64,000 bases of DNA from Crocodylus rhombifer (lineage: Eukaryota > Chordata > Crocodylia > Crocodylidae): positions 62,001-126,000 of the forward strand of contig JAVSML010020421.1 of assembly GCA_038503035.1 (NCBI GenBank), written 5' to 3'. The notes beneath the pieces were generated by a model. The model was given only the letters and a program-made list of their open reading frames with translations, made no database searches and was not told the origin of the DNA. Below, in pieces: positions 35,033-45,262 of this stretch. Positions within the stretch are counted from its first letter, which is position 1, and each line of letters opens with the position of its first letter. The position numbers and the translations under genes were made by a program.

Positions 35033-37340
35033 TCAGTTAAGTTACCCTGCTGTAAAACTTGGCGAAGCAAGAGGGAAATCAGACCCATTATTTCCAAGTG
35101 GGGACATGTAAAAGGGACTCATTTTCCATGAATGGAAACTGTCATAGGAACATTGTTTATTTGAGAGAGCAAAAAAATCCTTTTGAGAGCTTGTATTTGC
35201 CGTGCAGCAAACAGCTGCAACACTTCTGTCTAGAAGATTTGCCTCAGCTTCGCTATCAGGTGTGATCCATCATGACTGGATCATTATCCAATTCCATAAT
35301 ATAGTGGATCATGATTATTTATATCATAGTCAAGGCAGAGCAAGAAGTGACAGGACTCAGTGCTTCAGATTTCCTTTGAATGATTCAGTAGTCGGTGCAT
35401 TTGCATCAGGATGTATTAAATGCAACAAAAACCCCTCCTGCTAATTCAATGCCAAGGCTTCATAGTTCAAATATATTTCAAGAAAGTAGTTAATAACAGA
35501 GGTAGCAGAGAACTTAAGGCTTCTACAGGGAGGCTTAGTAGACTTCATGCATTGCAGCATATTAAGGCATGGCAGAATTTAATTTTAGTTTTTAATACTT
35601 TTAATGGATAATATTGAGGTTTAATGTTAAACATTTATTTAGATTTTATTGATTTAAATATTCAGGATTGCATGAAATTAAAGGTGTGGGGGCCAGACAA
35701 TTTATATAGTATACTATTATTGTAGTGCAGTCTAACCACCCACTGCAACAAACGTAACTACTGTAGGGCAGCTGCCCACTTAGTGGCAGAGCTGCCAGTA
35801 GTCCCGACTTCACTCGCCAGTAACGCCTTCATCCCTTTTGCTGTTTCCTCTTCCTTTATTCCCAGGCCCCTTGGGTTTCTGGGAGTTGCAGTCAGCACGG
35901 TAGAGTAAGACCACTCCCTCTGTCATCACACACTGCCTCAGCCATCATTTTTCTTCTATCCCCTTTCTATCAATTTTGATTATTACAGAGGGAAATATTT
36001 TTCATAGGTTTGCAAGTGTGCAGTCAGGTCAACTTTTACCAACGTTTACAGATAAAAATTGAATCCTGCCAAGTCTAAGCATATTCCACCCCTCTCTTGC
36101 TTGTTAAATATGTTGCTAAATTATTCCTGTTAATGTTATTATACTTCTACCACCATTTATTCGGAATTCACAGCTGATATCAAGCAGCATAGCTCTAGCT
36201 GTGTAAAATGTATTGGTCTTGATACTAGTAGTTTAACTGGCGTTTCTCCTTATCTGGTAAAATTTCAACCTGCAATCTTCCACTATTACAGTGTTATGTT
36301 TGTTATACACTGTGTTGGCAACGACAACATCCACACCAACCACAAATCTTCCCATTTGGGCAGAGACCAAATGGAAAGTTTTGTTCCAATATGAGTATGT
36401 TTTACCTGAAATGGGAAATCTATACCAACAGGAGGCTGTAATGAGATATGGTCAAGCCTTAGGCCTTGTTATTCAGATGTTGAAATAAGAGGACGTGATT
36501 TCTAGTGGACAAAGCACAGGGCCGGGAGTGCAAAGACCTTTCCTACTTCCAGGTGTTTTTCCATGATTTTGGGGCACACTGGAGTTAATCTGCCATTGCT
36601 CATTTAAAAGAAAATGAATAATGCCCTTTTTGTTAGGGTTGTTTAAGTAAAGACCTGTGAAACGTGACTCGGTAGCTACCAACTTCCTGCACAGTAGAGA
36701 TATTCCTTAGGGATTAAATACAATTTATAGCAGCGTTAAAGAGATTAGTGTTAGGAACAAACTCCGGCGCCCACCCTTTTGGTATCAAATTAGTGCTTTC
36801 TTAAAAACCAATCCCACTTCCAGGCAAAAGAGATAGGTTTAATGATAAAGGTGGAGTAAGAGACAGAAGCGGGGCTCAGCTCTGAGGCTTGCAAGACTGA
36901 TGAAAGTGACCCCAGCAGAGGCAGTCAAGAAGGCAGAGAACGATCGTTTCTCAGCACACAAACTATCATCACACATTTTATTGGGGAAGCACAAAAAACC
37001 CCCACAATTAGTTTGAGAATGGGCATCAACAACTGAGGACTTAATAAAGACAAGGCTATTATGGCTCATTATAACTTGCTTGCCCCCTCTTCTAACCTCT
37101 CTGTGCTCCACATGTAATAACAACCCTCTTCCCTTTTGAATCCTCTTATTCTTTTAGATAATTAGGTTTCTTATTACAGCAACCTTTCTGCACCTAGTCT
37201 ATTAATACAGCAATCTTACTGTACCTGGCCTGTAAGTACTCCTCTCCCCTTGTCTCTGCTTCACAGTTTTACTTCCCTTTTTGAGTGACCAATGTCATTA
37301 ATGTAGCCCAGGTAACTTGGGTACATAGTCCCCTTCTCCA
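35033..37340. other. Unassigned stretch
   Basis: No gene recognised. 'tttctgggagttgcagtc' at 35878-35895 resembles the reverse complement of the ACTACAATTCCCAGMATGC motif (ZNF143-type site or transposon terminus). A tRNA-SINE-head-like patch ('gtggacaaagcacagggccg') lies near 36505. Confidence 0.35.
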
Positions 37341-38735
37341 GTTGAAGGGGACTGTTAGCTGGCAGGTGTGCTGTGCGGGGGGGACTACAGACCGCTCAGT
37401 TTCCCTCCGTCCCTGTAGAACCAGGCCAGGACAGTCAGGGGACGTCACTACATATGCATTTATTTACATTAACTTATCAGGAGGGAAAGGAACATGGATA
37501 TAAACATATGTACTATATATATATTTTTTTTATTATATATATATATATTTATATAATATATATGTGTGTGTATATATATATATATGTGTGTATATATATA
37601 TATTTATTTATAAGATATCTAAACCAGTAACATAAACAATACCCTCTGGGTAAATGACATAAAACCTTATACCAGCGCTCCAGATACAGGTAAGTCACAG
37701 GTAAGTATCTGACCTGAAACAGATAAACCCCAAAGATAAACTCAATCCCAAGGAGAAACCCCAATGTCCTTGGGCTTTCCCCAAGCCCCACAAAGAAGCT
37801 GGTAACTTCAGGGGGGCCCTCTCAGTGGGACCTCCCCTTTCAGGAGCCCATAACTAACCAGGGGGGACTCCCCTCCCCTGTGGGAATCCTCTTTTCCCTG
37901 CAACTCACGGCTCCCAGGCCTGGAGGGTGCCCTCGTCCTCTGGGCCAGGCTGCTCTCTCGCCTGCAGTGAGTTTTGGGGTGGGGGGAGGTTGCTGTCCCC
38001 TGGAACAGGGCGGGCTCACCTATGCAGGGCTTCTGGGGCCTCTGGCTTGGCCCTGTCTGCTAGCTCAGTAGCCCGATCACCATCTGGCTCTCTGGACTCA
38101 AGCTTTTGCTACGGGTCAGAGGCCTGGGCTGCTTGGTGCAGCACCAGGCTCAGTCTGCTCCTGGACCCTCCACGCAGCGTCTCCAGCACTGAGCTCCCAG
38201 TCTTGTTCCAGGGGTTGAGGACCTGAGCTGTGCAAGCGCTCCAAAGGCCCTACTCCATGCACCGTCCTGTGCACCGTGTCTCTGGCCACAAGCCAGAGGT
38301 TGCAGACCTGAGCTGCCTCACGCAGCTCCCAGGGTCTGGATGCCGTGCTGCACACCTAGCTGCTGGAGCCGTCTGCTGTTCCCCCCGATGGAAGTCTTCA
38401 AGGGCTCTTCTGGGCTACCACTTTGTCCTGCTGAGCAGCTCTATTCACCTCTTCTAAGCCCCGCTCTTCTCTGTCCCAGATGTCTTCCCCCCATGCTGGG
38501 CACACGGCTCCTTTTATGTGCTCTGGGGCTCTGCCCCGAAGTCTTCCGGACCCGAGTGTTGCAGTCTTCAATCAGGTCCAGAACTCCTCTCCCCCTCCCC
38601 TCAGGAAAGGGGCATGACTGAACTCCTCTTGATGCCTCCTGATTGGAGGATGAGCTCCACCAATCAAAACAGCAAGATTTCAAGCCTGGGACTCAACCCC
38701 AGCTCCAAAAGGCAAGCCTGCTATATTAGCATAAT
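37341..38735 (-). other. GC-rich block with minus-strand LTR-like promoter architecture
   Basis: On the minus strand two CCAAT-type boxes (near 38640 and 38662) precede a TATA-like 'cacataaaagg' (38511-38520), and an AATAAA lies far downstream (37459-37464). The interior 37640-38500 is GC-rich and CT-biased with no conserved reading frame. This could be a long LTR with an expanded microsatellite or an unknown element. The candidate end TGTTAGCTGG at 37353 has no matching partner or target duplication, so boundaries are unresolved. Confidence 0.3.
37513..37612. repeat. (TA)n/(TG)n microsatellite
   Basis: About 100 bases of TA repeats interspersed with T-runs and TG tracts. Open frames made of Tyr/Ile/Val runs on both strands are products of this repeat. 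Confidence 0.93.
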
Positions 38736-39860
38736 AGGTTTAAATTGAACTGCTTTCCCAGACCTGGGCTTTTTGTGTCTGAAAACTCATCTAATGTCTC
38801 CCCAGATATAAAGTTGGGCCAATAACCGATATTCAACAACCCATGCTCCTTGCATTTTCCTTGCGCTGTTATGGTTACAATACGGTATTGGGTATACTGG
38901 ATTTCTATTGTAAATGTCATTGTGAATCTAAGCTGCAGTCCAGGAATATATTTATTAGAGCCAAAATGCTGTTTTGCTAAGACAATGAAATGACCCTCCC
39001 CAAATGTTCCATGATATGGGCTCAGCAGTGAGGTATATACACTGTACTTGTCATTATTTTGACATGGCTAGAGGTTGCTTCATCTCAACCCTTTCCATGC
39101 CGTGTCTGTGTCACCTTCACAGTCAAGGTCCAACTTAGCACTGGAACCACTGAAGTCAATTCGATATCTGCTTCAAAAGGAACTGCGCACTTATTAGCAC
39201 CACCTTAATATCCAGTCCAAAACTTAAAGATCAGTTACTGCACAAGTTACAAACACTGCATGGTAATGATTTAAAACTCATTTCCAGGAAAACGAATGAA
39301 CTGCCATTGCAACCCAGTAGCCTCAGATCATGAATATTCACAACTCAGTTTTCCAGTTCCTCTTCATTGCTGCTCAGTTGGAATTTACTCACTGGTAGGG
39401 GGCAATGGCTATGGATAGAAGGAGAAATTGTTCACTTATGTATCATCACTTTTATGCAACTCATGCTGGCTAGCTGTCTTCCAAACAACAAGCAAGGAGA
39501 CGCGTGTTTTGAGTATATCCTGGGAGATTTGATATCTCACCTTCGTTTTAAATACAGGTGTGGGGGGGGGCACCTTCCTTTTCAATACAGACCTTCTATA
39601 GCTAGATGGGTAACACATATCAAATGCACACACAATGCCAAGGAGGTGCAAATGTCCAGCTGAATAAAGCTACATAACTGCTAATCAATAACTCTTTCAT
39701 TGTGTACATCAGCCCAGAGACTGGCAAAATTACTTTATTGGCTCAGCCTAATTTTCATAAAATGAACTTTTCCAGCAAGGAGAATTTACATCATGCTCCA
39801 GCTCTTCTGTACAATATGAATTTTCATTTCTACCTAGGAGAAACTTTACAATCTTTGCCT
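38736..39860. other. Unassigned stretch
   Basis: Nothing supported beyond a short G-run near 39565. Confidence 0.4.
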
Positions 39861-39870
39861 TTTCCTATGC

Positions 39871-39955
39871 CTGAGGAAGGGCGTGTGCGCCTGAAAACTC
39901 GCAAATAAAGAAACTTTTTTTTGCAACTGTCTAGTTGGTCTAATGAAAGATATCG
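39871..39955 (+). ncRNA. Foldback repeat family C with hammerhead-ribozyme-like core
   Basis: CTGAGGA (39871-39877) is followed by a GGGCG/CGCCT hairpin (39878-39892) and GAAA (39893-39896). CTGANGA, stem II, GAAA is the conserved hammerhead core order. Downstream 'cgcaaa' can pair with 'tttgc' near 39928 as a possible stem III, and then the family's 3' arm 'agttggtctaatgaaagata' follows. Hammerhead motifs are known in Penelope-like elements. A cleavage-site triplet and stem I pairing were not demonstrated, so activity is unproven; this could be coincidence within a repeat. Confidence 0.4.
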
Positions 39956-40489
39956 CCCCTACCACACTGGCGGCTCGATTTAATCACAAAGTTTTGACTC
40001 TGGCCACTAGGTGGTGGGAGGAATATCCAGTAGTCAGACACAACCTCCCTTAATAGATCAGGACATTTTTTCTTCTCTCTTTTTTTGCAGCCACTGATTG
40101 AGTCTAAACCAAGCTGATCTCTTTGGAAGCTTTGTTATGAAACAAATGCTGGTGGTAAGATGTTAAAAACTGATAAGTGAGTCTGATTGTCTAGTCTGAG
40201 GCACTTTGAAAGATCTTGATTATCAAATGATGCTACACACCACATGCCTCTGAAAATCAGGCTCCTTCAAGGGATCTCAGATTTGTACCAGAAGTCACTG
40301 GCAGGTCTTTATTAGCAACCTTTTGTGCTCAAGTGCTTAAAATCCAGGTGATTGCATTAACCGCATGTTGTCCTGTATATATCCCTTGAATTACAAGTGT
40401 GATTCTCTTTCAGGGTATGATTTCCATGTTTTCCATCAGCAGATGTTGCTGTAACATATGGGTATTTGCACTCCCCCGGTTGGGAGGCA
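39956..40489. other. Unassigned stretch
   Basis: Nothing supported in this stretch. Confidence 0.4.
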
Positions 40490-40620
40490 GGGTGCTGTTA
40501 TGGATGGCTTAGACTGGGGCACAGGACATATTCTTCCTACTTCTGCATCTGCTGTGTGCTGTTGGACAAGTTAGTTCATTTAATTTTCCCCTCTGTTTCC
40601 CTGCCTAGTTTATTTTTCTC
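40490..40620 (+). mobile_element. MIR-like SINE, decayed
   Basis: 'ggcttagactggggcacagg', 'ttctgcatctgctgtgtgct', 'gttggacaagttagttcatt' and 'cctctgtttccctgcctag' follow the SINE head and MIR core order. Confidence 0.42.
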
Positions 40621-40687
40621 TTTTTTCTGTCAATGTAGACTAGAAGTTTTGGGGGCTGCAAACATTTATTATTACATATTTGTGCAG

Positions 40688-40832
40688 GGCCCTGCAGCCC
40701 TTCCGGTCCTTCCAGCCTTACAACCCATGAATCTATACCCCAGCTGCCTTTCCTGCCTCGTGCTGGGGGCTGCACCCGACGATCTTCCGAGGTCCCTTCC
40801 AGCCCTTTACAATCCATGAATCTATGAATTTA
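40688..40832 (+). mobile_element. Two adjacent CR1-like 3' ends in the same orientation
   Basis: The pattern '(gg)tccttccagcc...caacccatgaatctata' at about 40700-40738 is repeated as 'ggtcccttccagccctttac' plus 'atccatgaatctatgaat' at about 40790-40830. Both match CR1 3' tails. This is either two successive 3'-end insertions or a tandem duplication of one tail. Confidence 0.6.
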
Positions 40833-41871
40833 TTAATCAAATACTGACCTAATTTCAACTGGGGCCTAAAGGAAATATGGCAATATAAATAAGCAGCAAT
40901 ACTACACTGCTATAGGCTGCAAAAGGAAAGGTACTGGGTTAAAAAAAAGGAAAATACAAGGCAAAGAACACAATGAATTGCCTTTTTTCTATGAGCTCCT
41001 TCTAGAGAAGGGACACAAGATGGAAGCAAATTGTTTGTACTGAATCTCAGGGTTTTTACCTTTCCATTTCAGTGGTTTTTTTTTTTCCTTTTACCCTAAG
41101 CATTTATTTGGCAAAACAAAAGTATCATTCTTTGCTATGATTTAATATGACCTAGCTGCTGATTTCTAAGTAATTTCTGTATTGGTACTTAACAATGGAC
41201 AGTTTTTCATTTATCTGAACAGCTACTATAAATACACGAGAAGCCTTGACAATATTATTTTCCTTCTCTATCTTTTACATCTCAGTCATGTTTTTATCTC
41301 CACCTGTTTTCTCCATCACATTCAGGTCAAGGCTGAATTCTTTATTCTCTCTCCCTTCATAGTGCTAAAATTCTCATCCAGGTCTTCAGTATGCCCCTGA
41401 TTTATGTCCCCTCCTTATCTATAGTCTGTCTACTACACACATCATTGCACCTACAGAGCAGGAAGAACACAACTGCTCATATCACATCCTTGCCTAGATG
41501 CTCTGATACTACCACTCCTGAGTGTGTGATGAAAACCAGCCCTGAATACAGGACAAGCTACACATCGGAAAAGTATTTGCAGTTACTTGTTAAAACAAAT
41601 GGCATGAGGATTTTTTGTTTCATTTTGGTTTAAAATCAATCAACTAACATTTCACACCTTAAACTGGAATTATTATTCCACCATCTGCACATAACTTGGA
41701 GGGTTCAGAATTTCAAACTCCATCTCCACTCCTTTGCCCATTCATGTGACCTGCTTTTTTCATGGAGCAGGGAAATCTGGTATATCAACATGTTAGGTTA
41801 GTTGTTTTTTAAAACTTAATGCCAAACCTTTAGATTTCAACGGGAAAAGAGTCATAATTTTATAAAATTTA
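40833..41871. other. Unassigned stretch
   Basis: AT-rich with T- and A-runs; nothing supported. Confidence 0.4.
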
Positions 41872-42209
41872 AGGGTGCCTATTATAGAAGTGCAGTGAGG
41901 CTACTCTGACACCCTCTAATTACAGTGTGTCAGCCAGACTTGATTAATCGAGTCTACTGGAGCAAGGTCATTACTGCGCTCCAGCAGGGTCCAGCGTTAT
42001 GTGTATCAGTGTCCTGGCACTGAAACAAGGTGGTGGGGGTGCTTTAACTAAAGTTTATTCAACAAGCTTTACTTAAAGTGCCCCCCCCCCCACCATTTCT
42101 CATCATGGGGAGGCTGATTCATGTGACGCTTTCATGTCGCTTTAATTAAAGCACTCTAATTAAAGTGCCCCCCACACACAGACTCATGGAGCATGTGTAT
42201 AAACACCCT
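41872..42209. mobile_element. Short DNA transposon (MITE family A), best copy
   Basis: It starts AGGGTGCCTATTATAG and its right end, reversed, reads AGGGTGTTTATACACATG, giving inverted termini over 338 bp. Internal 'tttaattaaagcactctaat' and a C-run are shared with 1-62 and 31149-31447. No transposase, and no convincing target-site duplication, so the superfamily is open. Confidence 0.65.
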
Positions 42210-42268
42210 ACAGCTCCATTACTTGTCCTGGGATACTTCTATTTTGCACCCAGTGGCTGTGGTTAGAC

Positions 42269-42576
42269 CAGTGATTCTCAGCCAGGGTGTTGTAGTACCT
42301 TGTGGTGCCATGAGATCCTCTTAAAAGTGTATGGAGAGCTGGACAATATTAGCACTCTTAGGGATACAAACAGTTACACACAATTCACAAGATAAACCCA
42401 GAAATTCCAATTCAGAGTCCATAGTGTCAAAAACACTCTCCCCTGTTGCAGGCTTTCTGAGTTCTTTGTAATAAAACAGTTTCTCTATTATTTTTCCATA
42501 GTCAAAGAATGAACGAGAGATAAGAGCTGGCATTTCCCAAGGGTTGCCTTGAGTCTGAACAGGTTGAGAACAACTG
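42269..42576. mobile_element. hAT-Charlie-like MITE with near-perfect 8-bp TSD
   Basis: The left end CAGTGATTCTCAGCCAGGG pairs with the right end (reverse complement CAGTTGTTCTCAACCTG). Flanks are 'ggttagac' (42261-42268) and 'agttagac' (42577-42584), seven of eight matching, the hAT signature. 308 bp, non-autonomous, inserted 59 bp after the MITE at 41872-42209. Confidence 0.77.
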
Positions 42577-42584
42577 AGTTAGAC

Positions 42585-45066
42585 TGAATCAGTTCAGTCC
42601 TCAGGACTTTAAATTGGCATATGCCAGGGGCAGAGAAGAGGAGCAACCAATGCAACACCCAGCCTGTGAAGCCTGTGCAATAATGAAGAATTGATTTAGT
42701 GAGAAATGTGCAGGGTATATGACCCCACAATGTCCCCAGTATTCCTGGCCACAACCTGCCCCACCTGTTCCCACTGTAACAGCTGAACAGCACAAGGAAT
42801 TCAGGGCCCTTTGTGCAGCCCTTGCATCTTGGCTTGGAGGCAGAAGGGAGATGATGAAGAAGGGTTTCATGGGCAATACTTTCAGACCTCAGACACAGAT
42901 GGGGCAGAGAACAGAAAGAGTCATGGCTTGTCCACCTCTCATCAAATATAGCAGCAAGATAGGGGTTGTGACAGGGCAGCAATTAGGCTCTGCCAGGAAG
43001 AACTAAAAGGCAAGCAAATACCATGGAAGGAGGAGTTTCTGCCTGATCAGACAGTTATCTACATGGGGCATGAAGCCCAGAACTTTAATTATGCATGTCT
43101 GCTGTGGTGGAGAGAAGTGGTGGGCCAGAAGTCCCACTGATACACGCAGCTGACAGCCTTGGGAGTTAAACGCTGGGTCAGGCAGGTATCGTTCCCTGGA
43201 AAGGGGAGACCAGAAGGGGTGAGAGCTCATGCAGCTGCATGGAGGTGCAGTGATTACTCAAGCTAACCAGGACAGCGATGGACAATAAAGCGGGGACCAG
43301 GCTTATTGGAGGTGAGACTTGCTGCAGGATTGTCCCGTGGAGTCCAGCAAAGATCCAGGGCGGTGGGTGAGGGGACACCATACTAATTACCTGGAGGAGT
43401 GAAGGAAGTAGGCAAATGAACAAGGATCAGCCCTGCAATGAAGGGACTTCCCTATGAGGAGGGGGTTAATTTCAGGCAAGAGTCACAGGGGACACTGTGC
43501 AAATTAAGTGAAGATGCCGGCTAATACCTGGAGAGCCTGACTGACCCATGAGTTCAATCATAGGAGACACCCCTCTTGGGCTACCCCAGGCTCATCAAGG
43601 CAATCAGTCTGAGGCCAGGAGAAATAAGTAATAGTGTGGCACCATCACAGTCATGCATTCCTCCTTCCCAGCCTGCTCTGGGACACAATGAAACCAGACC
43701 GTGTTAGCTTCTTGAGTGGCCATGACCAATTATTGGGAAATCTGGTGTTTTGGGCACATGAGTATAGATAAAACACCAGGGAACGGGGATGGAAGAGCCC
43801 TGCAAAGAGGCCAGGTGGCCAGTTACACTGTAGTAAGGACCAGCTGATCTTCCTCCCAAGATTTACATCTTCCTTTTGGGGATTTTTTTTTTACATCAAA
43901 GGCATGGCAGACAAGTTCTAGAAAGGGGACCAGCCAGTCCTGGCAGATTAATTGAAATCTACTATGCACTGGAAGCAAGGCCTTCTACAGGGGGAATATA
44001 TTTCATTCTTAAAATGTGAAGTCACTTAAATGCACTGACCTGCCGCAGAGAATGAATTAAGCTGCTCACTATAAAAGGACTAAAGTTACTTCCCCTTGGG
44101 AGCACGGAGGGAGAGGGCAAGAATTATTCCTTTCTAGCACTCCTCTGCCAATATAGTCATGCCCTTTCACTGGGCTTAGCTTGCAGACTTGGTGCAGCCC
44201 TTCATGTGGTCAAGAAGGTGGCTATCAAGACACGTCATGTCATGTTTGACATCAGCCCCTCATGTCAACACACATTAATTTTGCTGTGCTGACTGCAGCA
44301 CAGAGATAACCCTATAAGAAGTTATAATTCTGAAAACAAAGTATGTCAGTCTTGCTGCCAGGGTTGCTCTGATTACTAAATTGCATTTTCATTTTCAAAG
44401 GGAAGAGCAGCAGAAGCACGAGCAGCTGAGGCCATCGCCTAGCTCTTCTTCCCCAGGTTCCCTAAACACTCCCTGCATGGCAATGACTACCCAGGAAAAT
44501 GACTGTCCAGTACTAATGTGTTGTGCCAATCAATCGGTACGCACGACAAACTGAGAAGCATGGTCTGTGAAGCACTGCCACTGATGAAAGGAAGTCCACT
44601 GCTGGTACGATGACTGCAACAGATTTAAGCCATTAAATTCAGTCAGACTCATCATCCATCAATGGCAGGTTGGCATTAGTAAAAAATCACTTCTTTACTC
44701 CTCCTATTTTAGACTCCAGCCAGGGTCCTTATGACTAAATGGCTTCCTTATACGGCATACAGGCCTAAGTGAGATGCAGAAGAAAGGCAGGACAGAACAA
44801 ATCCAGAATACTCTCACTCAGAGGAGGCACAAACTTTTCTAGAGCGTGGACCTCTGCAGCTGCATTATCTTGTCACTGCTGAGCCTGAATAACATGCCTT
44901 ATCATAGGCCAGAAGTAGGCTGTGAACCCAGCAGAAGCACAGTGTAGAGGAATGCGCCCTGGGCAATCATCCCTCACCCTCCTGCCCCCACTCCTACCTC
45001 CTCAACGGCAGGCGATGGAGCCAGAGAGAGAGAAAGCCAAGCGGTCTGTTGGAGTACAGGGTGATT
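42585..45066. other. Unassigned stretch
   Basis: No gene recognised. 43000-43620 is G/A-rich on the plus strand with an 'acaataaagcgg' near 43283, possibly unclassified LTR debris; no paired ends were found. Confidence 0.35.
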
Positions 45067-45071
45067 CGGGG

Positions 45072-45262
45072 ACCGTAGTTCTCTAGACTGGCAGTGGAGT
45101 TTGCTGTTGTTGACAGGACAAACTTTGACCTCGGTTTTTTCCCATCGAAGCCCATTTACAGACAGCATAAAACAAGTGTTGAATTGGATGGCAAAATGGG
45201 GTACAGTTCTTTCCCCCCCACAGCAGCAACAAACTCCATTCCTGCTGTATAAAACTATGATT
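45072..45262. mobile_element. Inverted-repeat element (about 190 bp)
   Basis: The arm 'gtagttctctagactggcag' plus 'tggagtttgctgttgttg' on the left is an imperfect reverse complement of 'cagcagcaacaaactcca' plus 'ttcctgctgtataaaactat' on the right. Arms are about 45 nt with scattered mismatches. The right end leads into 'actatgattcccagaaagcc', like the ACTACAATTCCCAG motif used both by ZNF143 and by some transposon ends. No coding sequence. Confidence 0.5.

Noticed and set aside
37373..37630. Tyr/Ile-rich open frames as membrane proteins.
   Set aside because: They are translations of a TA/TG microsatellite.
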